Shown: one piece after another, positions 18,505 through 29,850 of the stretch | Position numbering within the stretch: position 1 is the stretch's first letter | Layout of the letters: each line of letters opens with the position of its first letter | Source: Streptococcus moroccensis | GTDB taxonomy: Bacteria > Bacillota > Bacilli > Lactobacillales > Streptococcaceae | NCBI RefSeq assembly: GCF_030812835.1 | Contig: NZ_JAUSTM010000001.1 | Coordinates: forward strand, 1-64,000 | DNA length: 64,000 nt | Direction: 5' to 3' | Notes under the pieces: model-generated | Database searches by the model: none | Told to the model about the DNA's origin: nothing | Seen by the model: the letters and a program-made list of their open reading frames with translations, nothing else | Program-made: the position numbers and the translations under genes

Positions 18505-18791
18505 CACAAAAAGATTATTAAAAGCATATTTAACAAACGAATACCAAGCATTTGAATGACCTGCAAGGAAAGAATTGCTGCAGCCACTGAGAAGTCCATC
18601 ATCCCGAAAGTTAAATTAAACCTTCTAAAAATGCTGATATAGGGTTCTGCTATTCGTGTTATGATTTGTCCTAATTTACTTTGATGGGCCCCAGGAAACC
18701 ATGACATCAAGGCATACACCACCAAAATAAAGGAATAAACCTCAATCACCCTAGTAAAGACAATTGCTATGTATTGAATTAATTGAATCAT
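18504..18791 (-). CDS. ylmG: YggT-family membrane protein YlmG
   Basis: A 95-residue protein with two hydrophobic spans (about 8-30 and 65-95) flanking the conserved SWFPGAHQSKLGQI...PYISIFRR region of the YggT family. It sits between sepF and ylmH as in other Firmicutes and may affect septum placement. sepF ends three bases before its start. Confidence 0.9.
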   Translation of the reverse strand: MIQLIQYIAIVFTRVIEVYSFILVVYALMSWFPGAHQSKLGQIITRIAEPYISIFRRFNLTFGMMDFSVAAAILSLQVIQMLGIRLLNMLLIIFL

Positions 18792-18794
18792 AAT

Positions 18795-19343
18795 TTACCG
18801 ACGTTTCATATCAAAATCATATTGGGAATCACTAGGTTCTCCTCGTAATCCCATATCTTCAATATTAACGACAACATTAGCAGGCGTCAATAACCACATG
18901 GTTGATGAGATTTTTTTCAAATTACCATCTAAGACAAAGCGTGCGCCATCTAAATAATCAATGCAACGTCTTGCTTGTGAGTCTGTCATGTGTTGAAAAT
19001 CAATTAAGACACTGACTTCCTGCAACAAAAGATTGACAATTTCACGGGCTTCTTCGTATTTTTTAGGAAACTTAATGTCTATAGTTGTCACTTCTGCATG
19101 CGCATGACGAGATTCTGCATTACGCGCAACATCCTTGTGACTCATTTGGGTTGCTACTGCTTGATTTGCCATTGGTTTTGTTCTTTCTTGTCTGGTTTCA
19201 GTGAATTGGGGAGGTTCAGGTTTAGGAGTTGTTGCTACGGGCACTTCCTTTTCATATTCAGTAAAATCCTCAAAATCCTCATCAGACACATCATCTGTGT
19301 CAAAATAACCCATCAATCTACTGATTTTATCTAATAATGCCAT
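18795..19343 (-). CDS. sepF: cell-division protein SepF
   Basis: A 182-residue FtsZ partner that forms rings and tethers FtsZ to the membrane. The N-terminal MALLDKISRLMGYF amphipathic helix should bind lipid. A disordered acidic/Pro linker (about 18-80) follows, then the SepF core (about 85-175, including DFQHMTDSQARRCIDYLDGA). It lies 11 bp after ylmE. Confidence 0.95.
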   Translation of the reverse strand: MALLDKISRLMGYFDTDDVSDEDFEDFTEYEKEVPVATTPKPEPPQFTETRQERTKPMANQAVATQMSHKDVARNAESRHAHAEVTTIDIKFPKKYEEAREIVNLLLQEVSVLIDFQHMTDSQARRCIDYLDGARFVLDGNLKKISSTMWLLTPANVVVNIEDMGLRGEPSDSQYDFDMKRR

Positions 19344-19354
19344 ACGTTATGTCC

Positions 19355-20026
19355 TTACTTGAAAAATGCTGTACCAATACGCACATAGGTTGCCCCTGCT
19401 GCTATGGCAAGTGGGTAATCCTGACTCATTCCCATACTCAGTTCCGTCATCGGCATATTTGCCCAACCTTGGTGTTGAATGGTTTGACGCAGGGCTTCTG
19501 TTTGGTCAAAAATAGCCTTGATGGTTGTAGGATCAGCATCAAATGGTGCCATTGTCATCAGGCCAACAAGCTCAATGTTCGTGTAGGTTGCTAGTTCAGG
19601 CAAAACTAACTCTAGCTCCTCTACTTGAAAACCGTGTTTGCTCTCTTCTTTAGAAATGTTAACCTGTATAAAACACTTGATTGGTCGATTCGCCCTTTTT
19701 TGAATTTCCGCTGCAAGTTTTAAGGAGTCTAAAGCATGGAAATAATCAACTTCATTAATAACATCCTTTACCTTACGACGCTGAAGACTTCCTATAAAAT
19801 GCCATTTGACATGTTCGTCTTTTAACTGCGTCTTTTTTTCCAAAAAACGATCAACTCGATTTTCTCCTAAATCTGTAGCCCCAGCATCAATCAGTTCTTT
19901 AGTAATAGAGCTGTCAACATATTTTGTGACAGCTATTACTTTTACAGATGATTCAGGAACACCAGCTGCTTGACAGGCCTGTGAAACCTTGTCAAAAACC
20001 TGTTGAGCATTCGCTTTAAGAGTCAT
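19355..20026 (-). CDS. ylmE: PLP-binding YggS/YlmE-family protein
   Basis: A 223-residue alanine-racemase-like barrel protein. The PLP lysine is in VIAVTKYVDS (Lys35 region), and the GLMTMAPFDAD and MGMSQDYPLAIAAGATYVRIG segments are hallmarks. The family affects PLP homeostasis and is not a racemase. It starts two bases after the ftsZ stop. Confidence 0.93.
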   Translation of the reverse strand: MTLKANAQQVFDKVSQACQAAGVPESSVKVIAVTKYVDSSITKELIDAGATDLGENRVDRFLEKKTQLKDEHVKWHFIGSLQRRKVKDVINEVDYFHALDSLKLAAEIQKRANRPIKCFIQVNISKEESKHGFQVEELELVLPELATYTNIELVGLMTMAPFDADPTTIKAIFDQTEALRQTIQHQGWANMPMTELSMGMSQDYPLAIAAGATYVRIGTAFFK

Positions 20027-20028
20027 TT

Positions 20029-21288
<1,260 letters not shown>

Positions 21289-21307
21289 TCACCTTTTCTT
21301 TTACTTA

Positions 21308-22663
21308 TTATTCAAACATGCTACCGAAAATACCACGAACCTTATCTCCAAGCTTCTGACGATTGTCATCGTCATCATTAGCGGCATAATTTGGCATATC
21401 ATCTACAGCCACATAAGGGTTATCATCGATTTGTTGGTTACTACCCTGCGGTGCTGGGCGGTAGTTCGGTACATCAATCGGTTTAGACCGTAAGTACTCT
21501 TCCCCATTGACCGCTGCTTGAGCGATTTGTTCAATATCATCCATATTACCAGCGTATTCCACAATGCTAATAACATGGGCAAAGGCAGGGTTACGAATAC
21601 CAATTTGATTCGGCACATAAAGTTTAACCGGACGATTGAACACATCTTGAGCCAGCTCTACAACACCTGGAATAGTAGCGCCGCCACCAATTAGTACAAT
21701 GCCACCAGGAAGGTCAAGGTTATGCGTTCTGTCTAAGTCTTGCTTCACGCGGTCAAGAATATGTTGCAGTCTGGCTGCAATAATTTCTGATAGATGGACT
21801 TCTGTAATATCCTTTGGAGAACTCTCTCCAATAACGTCCACTTGCATTGTTTCTTTGTGACTGGCAAGTGCGGGATAGGCAATACCAAAGTTATATTTCA
21901 AGTTTTCTGCAATGGATTGTGACGTTGTGAGAACTTTTGAAATATCCTTAGTGACGTAATCGCCACCTTCCTGGTAAACATTTGTATAAACCAGTTTTTG
22001 ATTGCTAACACAAGCAACTGTAGTTTGACCGCCACCCAAATCAATGACTGTGGTTCCAAACTCACGTTCCCCTTCGTTGAGGACGTATTGCCCAATAGCC
22101 AATGGACTGATGATAATATTATCAACAGCTACGCCAGCTTGAGAAACGGTCTTACGTAGGTTATGTAAGATAGTCTTAGGCCCAGTATAGAGAAGACCGT
22201 GAACTTCTAAACGAATCCCCATCATCCCGCGTGGGTCTTTAATGCCTGCAAACGAATCAACCATGAATTCTTCAGGAACAAAAGCAACAATTTCACGCTC
22301 AGGCGTCATGTTTTTGGTCAAGGAAGACTTGATAACATTGTCTACATCTTGATCTGTAATCTCCTGGGAGTTACTCGTTACCGGAATCATCCCTTGTGCT
22401 GGTTCAATCTGTAGGAGGTTAGCTGGAAGTCCAACACTCACTTTATCAATAGCAACACCAGCCTTTTCTTCAGCTTCTTTTAAAGCCTTACGAATAGCTG
22501 AAGCAGCCACCTCGATATTAATAATAATACCGTCTTTTACACCAGCACTTTTAGCGTTACTCACGCCAATAATATTTAATTCACCATTTACAAATTCTGC
22601 TACAAGCACTTTGATTGAGCTTGACCCAATATCTAAACCTGTAAAGAAGCCATCTCTAACCAT
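21308..22663 (-). CDS. ftsA: cell-division protein FtsA
   Basis: A 451-residue actin-like membrane tether of FtsZ. Near the N-terminus TGLDIGSSSIKVLVAE is the first phosphate loop; VIDLGGGQTTVA and GGIVLIGGGATIPGV are the later nucleotide motifs. A C-terminal amphipathic helix (DKVRGIFGSMFE) should contact the membrane. It starts a new transcription unit after divIB, with its own promoter. Confidence 0.97.
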   Translation of the reverse strand: MVRDGFFTGLDIGSSSIKVLVAEFVNGELNIIGVSNAKSAGVKDGIIINIEVAASAIRKALKEAEEKAGVAIDKVSVGLPANLLQIEPAQGMIPVTSNSQEITDQDVDNVIKSSLTKNMTPEREIVAFVPEEFMVDSFAGIKDPRGMMGIRLEVHGLLYTGPKTILHNLRKTVSQAGVAVDNIIISPLAIGQYVLNEGEREFGTTVIDLGGGQTTVACVSNQKLVYTNVYQEGGDYVTKDISKVLTTSQSIAENLKYNFGIAYPALASHKETMQVDVIGESSPKDITEVHLSEIIAARLQHILDRVKQDLDRTHNLDLPGGIVLIGGGATIPGVVELAQDVFNRPVKLYVPNQIGIRNPAFAHVISIVEYAGNMDDIEQIAQAAVNGEEYLRSKPIDVPNYRPAPQGSNQQIDDNPYVAVDDMPNYAANDDDDNRQKLGDKVRGIFGSMFE

Positions 22664-22737
22664 TACATCAGTCCTCTCTGTCCTTTGATTGCTCTCAGTT
22701 TAAAATAATCTTATTTATTTAGAATTATCCAAATTTC

Positions 22738-22746
22738 ATTATACCA
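22738..22746 (-). promoter_or_regulatory. ftsA promoter (extended -10)
   Basis: On the minus strand TGGTATAAT gives an extended -10 with a perfect TATAAT (22738-22743), about 75 bp before the ftsA ATG in the 124-bp divIB-ftsA gap. No convincing -35 is present, as expected for an extended -10 promoter. Confidence 0.65.
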
Positions 22747-22787
22747 TAAAATAGCTGAAAACCTAGTGTTTTTTCTTTCTTTTTGAA

Positions 22788-24026
22788 TTATTTTGCATAG
22801 GTAAAAATGCCGACTTCCATATCTATATAGCTTGGCACATAAAGATCTTTAATCACTTTTTCATAGTAGGGCAATTTTACAGCTACTTCTGATAAAGGAA
22901 CCATGATGGTATGGCCCTCAACAGTCTCTATCGTTAACAGGTCTTCTGTGGCATTTGTTGGGGTATGCTTGACGCTCAGGAACCTTGACAGGGGTGAGGC
23001 TTGCTCTAACTTGGATAGATTAACAATAAATTCTTTAATCTGACTTAAATCCGTCAACTCAAATGTTAAAAAAGGAGACGGGAGATTTTCAGTAGCTACT
23101 GTTGAATCAAGAACATCGCCACTAGATAGCACTGGATGGTAAATATTGCCATCTTTGACATAGCCAATCACTTGATGTTCTTCAACAGTTATCTTAAAGT
23201 CGGTCGGAAACTGGTAAGAAACCGCTGCATCCTTAACCCAGACAACCTTCTCTTCGATCAATTTAACCATTTGATCTTGTTTGAAAAAGGTCGTCAGCGT
23301 GTAGTCTTCTTTGTAAATCCCTGTATTAGCAAGAATATCTTCAGCACTGACTTGACTTTGACCTTCAACCGTCATCGTTTTAACTTTAGACAAAGGAGAT
23401 ACAAAATATCCCGCAAACACAATGGTCAACAATACTGCCAAAACGAGGGTTGCTAGACGTAAAGCGCCTTTTTCTTTTAATCCCCACTTCCAAAAAAGAG
23501 GCTGTTTTTGGTGTGCGTCTGTCCGTTCTGGCAAAGCCTCATCAGCTACAGCAGGAGCTCCTTCCTGAATTAATTCTTCACCTTCTTCAGGCTCTTCAGT
23601 AGCATCCGTTTCGGTTTCAGATTCTGTTTCAGACTCTTCTTCATCCCTTTGGCCATCTGCTGTATCATCTGATGGAGCTGTCTCTTCTTCCTCAGAATTG
23701 AGTGCCTCTTGAGAGGAGTCTAAATCTACCAGCTCAGGACTCTCCATGTTTTCATGTTTTTCGGATAACTCACTGGTCTGATCAAAATCTTGACCTTCGT
23801 CTTCCATACCATGGCTAGCCTGTTCTGAAAAACTGTCTGACTCAGAAATCAACCCATCCATGTCTGAAATGAGAGCATCCGATGGTGGATTTTCAGCCTT
23901 TTCTCTAGCTCTTTTTTCAAGATAAGCATGGTTTTTACGCAACCACTCGGCTAAGTCGATGGTTTTGCTAGATTCCTGCTCTTTCTCTTCGCCCCATGCC
24001 TCATGGGAAGTATCTTTTTCAGACAT
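22788..24026 (-). CDS. divIB: cell-division protein DivIB/FtsQ
   Basis: A 412-residue bitopic division protein. A long acidic cytoplasmic region (1 to about 180, rich in Glu, Ser and Asp) precedes one membrane span (about 190-212, LRLATLVLAVLLTIVFAGYF). The extracellular POTRA and beta domains follow (from about 217). It acts with FtsL and DivIC at the septum. The long acidic tail is longer than in Bacillus but usual for streptococci as I recall. It follows murG by 17 bp. Confidence 0.93.
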   Translation of the reverse strand: MSEKDTSHEAWGEEKEQESSKTIDLAEWLRKNHAYLEKRAREKAENPPSDALISDMDGLISESDSFSEQASHGMEDEGQDFDQTSELSEKHENMESPELVDLDSSQEALNSEEEETAPSDDTADGQRDEEESETESETETDATEEPEEGEELIQEGAPAVADEALPERTDAHQKQPLFWKWGLKEKGALRLATLVLAVLLTIVFAGYFVSPLSKVKTMTVEGQSQVSAEDILANTGIYKEDYTLTTFFKQDQMVKLIEEKVVWVKDAAVSYQFPTDFKITVEEHQVIGYVKDGNIYHPVLSSGDVLDSTVATENLPSPFLTFELTDLSQIKEFIVNLSKLEQASPLSRFLSVKHTPTNATEDLLTIETVEGHTIMVPLSEVAVKLPYYEKVIKDLYVPSYIDMEVGIFTYAK

Positions 24027-24043
24027 AATAACTCTTCTCTTAA

Positions 24044-25117
24044 TTAATTTTCTTTTTTGCTATTAATATCCGTCATTAAGAGTTGGTAAAAACTCTCTAA
24101 CGTTTGGATTTCTTTTGATTGGCCCATGGTTTGCTCATAAGTCTCTTTTTGGGCCAGTAATTGATTAACCATCTGATTTAAGTTGGCAACTGTCAATGCG
24201 TCTTCTTGAAGGGTTGGTGCATAGCCCTGTTTCTCAAAATAAGCAGCATTCTCAAGCTGGTCACCACGGCTAGCTTTTTTACCGAGTGGCACGATCACAT
24301 GAAGTTTTTTCATGGCTAAGAGTTCAAAAATCGTATTGGATCCACCTCGTGTCACCACGATATCGGCCAGACTCATTAAGGGCTGATAAAGGTCTGTTGC
24401 GTAAGCTAAGCGATAGAGACCTTGGCTTAAGTCGTTAAGCGTTTCATCTCCTGTTAAGTTAATAACATTGTAGTTTTGCGTCAGAACCAGTTTGTGATTT
24501 GTGATAAACTCATTAAATACTTTGGCACCACCAGAGCCCCCTACAAATAAGAGGGTTGGCTTTTTGGCATCAAATACTTCTAGGACCGGTTTAAGGCCAT
24601 CTGGTAACTTCTCAGCTGCTTCAACGACCTTAGTGACTGCCCCGATGTGTTTTGCTTTTGTCAAACCATGCCCTTGATCAAAGGTTGTGTACATCTTACT
24701 AGCAAACTTATAGGCAATTTTATTGGCAAGACCCATAGACAAATCCGATTCATGAATAAATACTGGAACGCCAGCTAGCTTAGCAGCAATAACCGGAGGC
24801 ACTGACACAAATCCACCTTTTGAAAAAAGGGCTTGTGGTCTGAGCTTGAGCATGATAAAAAAAGACTGAAGGACACCCCAAATCACTTTAAAGACGTCTT
24901 TGAGGTTCTCCCAACTAAAATAGCGACGAAGCTTACCAGAAGAAATCCCATGATAGGTCACAGGATAGCCCGACTCTGTTATTTGACTATGCTCAATGCC
25001 TTCTTTGTTTCCAATGTAGTGAACATCCCAGTCATCTTCAAGTAACTTTGGAATAAGGAGGAGATTGAGGGTCACATGCCCTACCGTTCCTCCTCCAGTC
25101 AATACTATTTTCTTCAT
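24044..25117 (-). CDS. murG: UDP-GlcNAc:undecaprenyl-pyrophosphoryl-MurNAc-pentapeptide GlcNAc transferase
   Basis: A 357-residue GT28 glycosyltransferase that makes lipid II on the inner membrane face. The N-terminal [15 protein letters not shown] carries the Gly-rich acceptor loop. The donor site includes [12 protein letters not shown] and [14 protein letters not shown]. Its ATG immediately follows the murD stop (TAA-ATG). Confidence 0.97.
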   Translation of the reverse strand: MKKIVLTGGGTVGHVTLNLLLIPKLLEDDWDVHYIGNKEGIEHSQITESGYPVTYHGISSGKLRRYFSWENLKDVFKVIWGVLQSFFIMLKLRPQALFSKGGFVSVPPVIAAKLAGVPVFIHESDLSMGLANKIAYKFASKMYTTFDQGHGLTKAKHIGAVTKVVEAAEKLPDGLKPVLEVFDAKKPTLLFVGGSGGAKVFNEFITNHKLVLTQNYNVINLTGDETLNDLSQGLYRLAYATDLYQPLMSLADIVVTRGGSNTIFELLAMKKLHVIVPLGKKASRGDQLENAAYFEKQGYAPTLQEDALTVANLNQMVNQLLAQKETYEQTMGQSKEIQTLESFYQLLMTDINSKKEN

Positions 25118-26479
25118 TTATAATACCGTTTCTTTTAATTGCGCAAAAGTCTCCAAGAAGACATCTCCTCTAACTTCAAAGTTGGCATACATATCCCAGC
25201 TCGCATTGGCAGGGCTGAGAAGGACTGTATCACCAGAAGTTGCTAGCTCAAAGGCTTGACATGTCGCATCTGCAATGTCAGTTGCCGTCACAAAAGGAAC
25301 TCCTGCAGCCTCTGCAGCCTCGACCATACGAGGCGTAGACTCTCCAAGAATAACCATATGTTTCAACCCTTTTAAATCAGGCACCAATTCGTCAAAATCA
25401 TTGCCTCGATCAAGACCACCTGCAATCAAGATAACCTTTTCATTGTCAAAGCCTGAAAGAGCCTTTTGAGTGGCTAGAATATTAGTTGACTTACTATCAT
25501 TAAAGAATTTAACTTCTTGGACCTCTCCAACATATTGCAGGCGATGCTTAACCCCACCAAAATGCATCAAGATCTCCTTGATAGTCTCATTGTCGATACC
25601 CGTTAGTTTGGCAACAGCAATTGTCGCAAGTGCATTTTCGACATTGTGAAGTCCAGGGACACCAACAGCGGTCGCTGACATAATGGGCTCATCTTGAAAA
25701 TAAAGAACTCCATCTAAGAGGTATGCCCCGTTAACTTTTTCTTCTGTTGAAAAAGGCACGATGGTGGCCTGGGTCTGTGCTGCCAAATACTTAGCTGTAT
25801 CTTGGTTAAAATTCAGAATGAGGTAATCCTCTTCTGTCATGTTTTTCTGCAATTGCCACTTTGCGGTCACATAGCTATCAAAATCACCATGATAGTCCAA
25901 ATGTGTCGGCATGAGATTAGTGATCACGGCAATATGTGGCTTAAAGTCGTCAATTCCCATCAGTTGGAAACTCGATAACTCCATCACCAGGGTATCATTC
26001 TTAGTCGCTTTTTGAGCAACGCCAGAAGCTGGAAATCCAATATTACCACTTAGATGAGCAACTTGTCCACCAGCATTTAGCACCTCAGCAATCATGGTTG
26101 TCGTTGTTGTTTTACCGTTTGACCCTGTAATCCCAATGATTGGTGCTTCTGACACCAAATAAGCCAACTCAACTTCTGTTAGAATTGGAATCTCTTTTTC
26201 AAGGGCACGCTCTACCATAGGATTGGTGTAGGGAATACCTGGATTTTTCACCATGAGGGCAAAGTCTTCATCTAAGAGTTCTGTTGGATGACTGCCACAA
26301 ATTACTTTGATGCCATCTTCTAAGAGGCCTTGAGCGGCTTGGTTTTCCTCAAAAGGTTTACCATCGTTAACGGTCACAATAGCCCCTAATTGGCTCAATA
26401 ATCGAGCTGCGGATTCACCAGATTTTGCTAGACCTAAGACAAGGACTTTTTGATTTTCAAAAGTTGTGGGATTTTTCAT
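25118..26479 (-). CDS. murD: UDP-N-acetylmuramoylalanine--D-glutamate ligase
   Basis: A 453-residue Mur ligase that adds D-Glu to UDP-MurNAc-L-Ala in the cytoplasm. The ATP loop [18 protein letters not shown], the HLDYHG segment and the C-terminal [19 protein letters not shown] are all intact. It is the first gene of the murD-murG-divIB unit, behind a clear promoter. Confidence 0.98.
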   Translation of the reverse strand: MKNPTTFENQKVLVLGLAKSGESAARLLSQLGAIVTVNDGKPFEENQAAQGLLEDGIKVICGSHPTELLDEDFALMVKNPGIPYTNPMVERALEKEIPILTEVELAYLVSEAPIIGITGSNGKTTTTTMIAEVLNAGGQVAHLSGNIGFPASGVAQKATKNDTLVMELSSFQLMGIDDFKPHIAVITNLMPTHLDYHGDFDSYVTAKWQLQKNMTEEDYLILNFNQDTAKYLAAQTQATIVPFSTEEKVNGAYLLDGVLYFQDEPIMSATAVGVPGLHNVENALATIAVAKLTGIDNETIKEILMHFGGVKHRLQYVGEVQEVKFFNDSKSTNILATQKALSGFDNEKVILIAGGLDRGNDFDELVPDLKGLKHMVILGESTPRMVEAAEAAGVPFVTATDIADATCQAFELATSGDTVLLSPANASWDMYANFEVRGDVFLETFAQLKETVL

Positions 26480-26516
26480 ACTATCTCTTTTTCTTTAACG
26501 CGTCGTTTTTCTTACT

Positions 26517-26545
26517 ATTCTACCTTGAAAACCTGATATTTTCAA
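26517..26545 (-). promoter_or_regulatory. murD-murG-divIB promoter
   Basis: On the minus strand -35 TTGAAA (26540-26545), a 17-bp spacer and -10 TAGAAT (26517-26522) each match the consensus at five of six positions. The start codon is about 40 bp downstream. Confidence 0.75.
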
Positions 26546-26552
26546 GAAAAGA

Positions 26553-26596
26553 ACGGAGATGAGACAGAAAACACACGTTTTCTGTTTCATCCCCGT
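26553..26596 (-). terminator. strong hairpin upstream of the murD promoter
   Basis: A stem of about 18 bp: ACGGAGATGAGACAGAAAAC pairs with GTTTTCTGTTTCATCCCCGT around ACAC. On the minus strand it is followed by T-rich TTCTTTTCTT. It probably ends the typA/DUF3165 transcript just before the murD promoter. Positions 26597-26739 hold nothing else recognisable beyond a small ACTCTA/TAGAGT dyad. Confidence 0.7.
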
Positions 26597-26739
26597 CCGG
26601 AATGTGTTTTAATTGAAGGCCCTTACTCTGGCAAGTTCATAGCTAATCTGAATTCAGCTAGCAATTGTTAAAGACCTAAATTAAAAGTTGATATCATTTA
26701 TCTCAGTTTCGTAACAACTCTCACTCTATAGCTTTAGAG

Positions 26740-27012
26740 TCATGGCTTGCTTACAGTTTTATTTTTAGGTTTTGTTTTTGTAACCATCTTTTCCATATCC
26801 CAGATGGCCCAAAATCCTAAAAAGACAACTATGCCACCGACCCAAACTTCAAGGGTAGAACGTGTTAGGCTGATGATGGCTAATATGACAAAGGTCACGA
26901 CTAAGACCACTGCAAACACAAGGAGCATCAAGTTCAGCGTCCCTTTAATAGCTTTAGGTGCGGCAAAGATATAAAACAGTACCAGCAAAATGGCTAAAAT
27001 CAGGTAAAACAT
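26740..27012 (-). CDS. small membrane protein, DUF3165 type
   Basis: A 90-residue protein with three hydrophobic stretches (about 3-18, 25-49 and 55-72) and a Lys-rich C-terminus (MVTKTKPKNKTVSKP). I associate this gene downstream of typA with the streptococcal DUF3165 family; no function is known. It lies 25 bp after typA. Confidence 0.75.
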   Translation of the reverse strand: MFYLILAILLVLFYIFAAPKAIKGTLNLMLLVFAVVLVVTFVILAIISLTRSTLEVWVGGIVVFLGFWAIWDMEKMVTKTKPKNKTVSKP

Positions 27013-27037
27013 AGTTGCTCCTTTCTATATGATTTTC

Positions 27038-28879
27038 TTAGTCAGCTTGTTTTTTGTATTTATTTGCTTTATCGCGCCCAGCCTTATCAAGGATTTGCTT
27101 GCGCAAACGGATGGATTCTGGAGTGACTTCCATATACTCATCGTCATTCAAGAATTCAAGGGATTCCTCAAGCGTCAAGATACGTGGTGTCTTGATAACA
27201 GAGGTTTGATCCTTAGTTGCTGAACGGACGTTGGTCATCTGTTTAGCTGTTGTGATGTTGACCGTCAAGTCATTGTCTCGTGAGTTTTCACCGATGATCA
27301 TCCCTTCGTAAACCTCAGTACCTGGGTTAACAAAGATCGTTCCACGCTCTTCAATACGCATGATGGAATATGTCGTTGCCTTACCAGCATCGATAGAGAC
27401 AAGGGCACCGCGGTGGCGACCACCGATTTCACCTGGTACGACCGGCAAGTACTGGTCAAAGGTGTGGTTCATGATTCCGTAGCCACGGGTCATTGACAAG
27501 AACTCAGTTGAGTAGCCGATCAAACCACGAGCTGGCACGAGGAAGATAAGGCGGGTTTGACCGTTACCTACCATTTGCATATCAAGCATGTCACCCTTAC
27601 GTTCAGAAAGGGATTGGATAACAGACCCTTGGTATTCCTCAGGTGTATCGATTTGCACACGCTCAAATGGCTCACATTTGACGCCATCAATCTCTTTGAT
27701 GATAACTTCTGGACGAGACACTTGAAGCTCATACCCTTCACGACGCATGGTCTCAATCAGGATAGACAAGTGCAATTCTCCACGGCCTGAAACGGTCCAT
27801 TTATCTGGAGAATCTGTTGGTTCAACACGGAGAGAAACGTCCGTTTGAAGTTCCGCCAAGAGGCGTTCTTCTACCTTACGGGAGGTTACCCATTTCCCTT
27901 CACGACCAGCAAATGGTGAGTTATTGACCAAGAAAGTCATTTGGAGGGTTGGTTCATCAATGCGAAGAATTGGTAAAGCTTCAACGGCATCAGTCGGTGT
28001 GATTGTTTCGCCGACAAAGATATCCTCCATGCCTGAGACAGCAATCAAGTCACCAGCTTTGGCTTCTTGGATTTCGCGGCGCTCAAGACCGAAGAACCCA
28101 AAGAGTTTAGTAACTCGGAAGTTCTTAGTTGAACCGTCTAATTTAGACAAGGTCACTTGGTCACCAACCTTAACTGTCCCACGGAAGACACGGCCGATAC
28201 CGATACGTCCAACAAAGTCATTGTAGTCAAGAAGGGATACTTGGAACTGAAGGGGCTCATCTGAGTTATCCACTGGTGCTGGAATATGCTCAATAATGGT
28301 GTCAAAGATTGGCGCCATAGTAGCTTCTTGGTCAGCAGGATTATCAGATAAAGACGATGTTCCGTTGATGGCTGATGCATATACCACAGGGAACTCCAGC
28401 TGGTCGTCATCTGCACCAAGTTCAATGAAAAGTTCAAGGACTTCATCAACCACTTCTTCAGGACGAGCCGACGGCTTGTCAATCTTGTTAACAACAACGA
28501 TTGGAATCAAGTCTTGCTCCAAGGCCTTTTTAAGGACGAAACGGGTTTGTGGCATGGTTCCTTCGTAGGCATCCACGACAAGGACAACACCGTCAACCAT
28601 TTTCATGATACGTTCCACTTCTCCACCGAAGTCCGCGTGTCCTGGCGTGTCCATGATGTTGATCCGAACATCGTTATAAGCTACTGCTGTGTTTTTCGCA
28701 AGGATGGTAATCCCACGCTCTTTTTCGATATCGTTTGAGTCCATAGCACGCTCGTCCAAGTGAGTACGGGCATCAAGCGTTTGCGATTGCTTCAATAGTT
28801 CATCAACCAAGGTTGTTTTTCCGTGGTCAACGTGGGCAATGATAGCAATGTTACGGATATCTTCTCTTAATTTAGTCAT
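27038..28879 (-). CDS. typA: ribosome-associated GTPase TypA/BipA
   Basis: A 613-residue translational GTPase related to EF-G. G1 is AHVDHGKT (15-22), G3 DTPGHAD (77-83) and G4 NKID (131-134). Beta-barrel and EF-G-like domains follow, ending in the TypA-specific C-terminal domain. It is linked to ribosome assembly and stress growth. AAGAGGAAAC precedes the ATG. Confidence 0.97.
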   Translation of the reverse strand: MTKLREDIRNIAIIAHVDHGKTTLVDELLKQSQTLDARTHLDERAMDSNDIEKERGITILAKNTAVAYNDVRINIMDTPGHADFGGEVERIMKMVDGVVLVVDAYEGTMPQTRFVLKKALEQDLIPIVVVNKIDKPSARPEEVVDEVLELFIELGADDDQLEFPVVYASAINGTSSLSDNPADQEATMAPIFDTIIEHIPAPVDNSDEPLQFQVSLLDYNDFVGRIGIGRVFRGTVKVGDQVTLSKLDGSTKNFRVTKLFGFFGLERREIQEAKAGDLIAVSGMEDIFVGETITPTDAVEALPILRIDEPTLQMTFLVNNSPFAGREGKWVTSRKVEERLLAELQTDVSLRVEPTDSPDKWTVSGRGELHLSILIETMRREGYELQVSRPEVIIKEIDGVKCEPFERVQIDTPEEYQGSVIQSLSERKGDMLDMQMVGNGQTRLIFLVPARGLIGYSTEFLSMTRGYGIMNHTFDQYLPVVPGEIGGRHRGALVSIDAGKATTYSIMRIEERGTIFVNPGTEVYEGMIIGENSRDNDLTVNITTAKQMTNVRSATKDQTSVIKTPRILTLEESLEFLNDDEYMEVTPESIRLRKQILDKAGRDKANKYKKQAD

Positions 28880-28918
28880 GTTTCCTCTTTATTATATTTA
28901 AAATTCTTTCAACTATTC

Positions 28919-28927
28919 AGTATAGCA
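28919..28927 (-). promoter_or_regulatory. probable typA promoter (extended -10)
   Basis: On the minus strand TGCTATACT gives a TG-extended -10 (TATACT at 28919-28924), about 40 bp before the typA ATG. The -35 region is poor. Confidence 0.5.
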
Positions 28928-29014
28928 CAATCTTTTTCAAATTGCTGACTAGACCCTACTGTAAATGTTTTCATCATTTTTAACGAAAATTCCCAGAAGA
29001 TTTCCTATTGTCAA

Positions 29015-29042
29015 AGGAAAAAGGCCGTCCTTAGACAACCTT
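29015..29042 (-). terminator. terminator overlapping the rhodanese stop codon
   Basis: On the minus strand AAGGTTGTC-TAAG-GACGGCCTT is followed by TTTTCC. The stem begins inside the last codons of the rhodanese-like gene and its TAA stop lies in the loop. Confidence 0.8.
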
Positions 29043-29423
29043 ATTTTCTTTCACTTTTCCTTCCCAGTTTTCAAGACCGTAACTGAGGATGTAGATTTCT
29101 TTAAAGCCATTTTTTTTGAGCAAGAAAGCCGCATTGGTCACTAGGCCTCCCCGAAGATTTTCATAGAGCAAAACAGGCTTATCCTTACGCAGGGCGCTGA
29201 GGCTATCTTTGAGCTGAGCTTGAGGAATATTGCGGGCACCTAAGATATGCTTGCGATTAAAGGCTGAAGGGTCTCTCACATCGATCAGCTGGCCACTGCG
29301 CATCATATGCCTAAAATCATCATTTTCAAGCAGTGTAGCCGCTTGACGTAAACGCCAATAGCGGTAACCTATATATGCTGCTACAATGACTACTGTTAAG
29401 CCTAAAATCAACCAATTATTCAT
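29031..29423 (-). CDS. membrane-anchored rhodanese-like protein, catalytic Cys absent
   Basis: 130 residues: an N-terminal membrane span (about 4-20) followed by a rhodanese domain (LIDVRDPSAFNRKHILGARN). The active loop that normally reads Cys-x5-Arg is YENLRGGL here, with no cysteine, so sulphur transfer is unlikely and a binding role is more probable. The start at 29423 has AGAAGGAAG upstream and overlaps the yqgQ end by eight bases; an upstream in-frame start at 29444 is less likely. Confidence 0.82.
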   Translation of the reverse strand: MNNWLILGLTVVIVAAYIGYRYWRLRQAATLLENDDFRHMMRSGQLIDVRDPSAFNRKHILGARNIPQAQLKDSLSALRKDKPVLLYENLRGGLVTNAAFLLKKNGFKEIYILSYGLENWEGKVKENKVV

Positions 29424-29640
29424 CTTTCTTCCTTCTCTTGTCAATATATGCTAATTCTCTCCGATGTTCTTGTCGCAGGATTAGCTCTGCTTGAAGATAT
29501 TCAGGGGTTGAAATAAGCCCATTTTCATGGACTTGTTTCAGTTCAATCTGACTCATTTCAATATCGTAGAGGCGATTCCCCATATAAACCAATATCCCAA
29601 ATCTCTTCAACAATTGCTGAACGTCGTAAAAGGTTTTCAT
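29416..29640 (-). CDS. yqgQ: YqgQ family protein
   Basis: A 74-residue charged helical protein with FYDVQQLLKRFGILVYMGNR, typical of YqgQ (DUF910). Its function is unknown; it is proposed to bind nucleic acid. In B. subtilis, and as I recall in many streptococci, the glucokinase gene glcK follows yqgQ directly. Here the rhodanese gene overlaps it instead. Confidence 0.82.
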   Translation of the reverse strand: MKTFYDVQQLLKRFGILVYMGNRLYDIEMSQIELKQVHENGLISTPEYLQAELILRQEHRRELAYIDKRRKKDE

Positions 29641-29850
29641 GTTCCCTTATTTTATCAAAAGTTTAAGGTTTAATCAAATTTCTTCCTCGTTTTCACACCA
29701 AAGGGAAGCAGGCCATCGATCTAAGCCAAAGTTGTGGCCCTCAAAAACACAATAGACTTACGATCCTGATTGGGAAACCCGCATGACCTGCGAGATTCTG
29801 CAAAATCTAGTAAATGCTAGAGATGAGCTCTTCCATACGCTGACAAGGGA

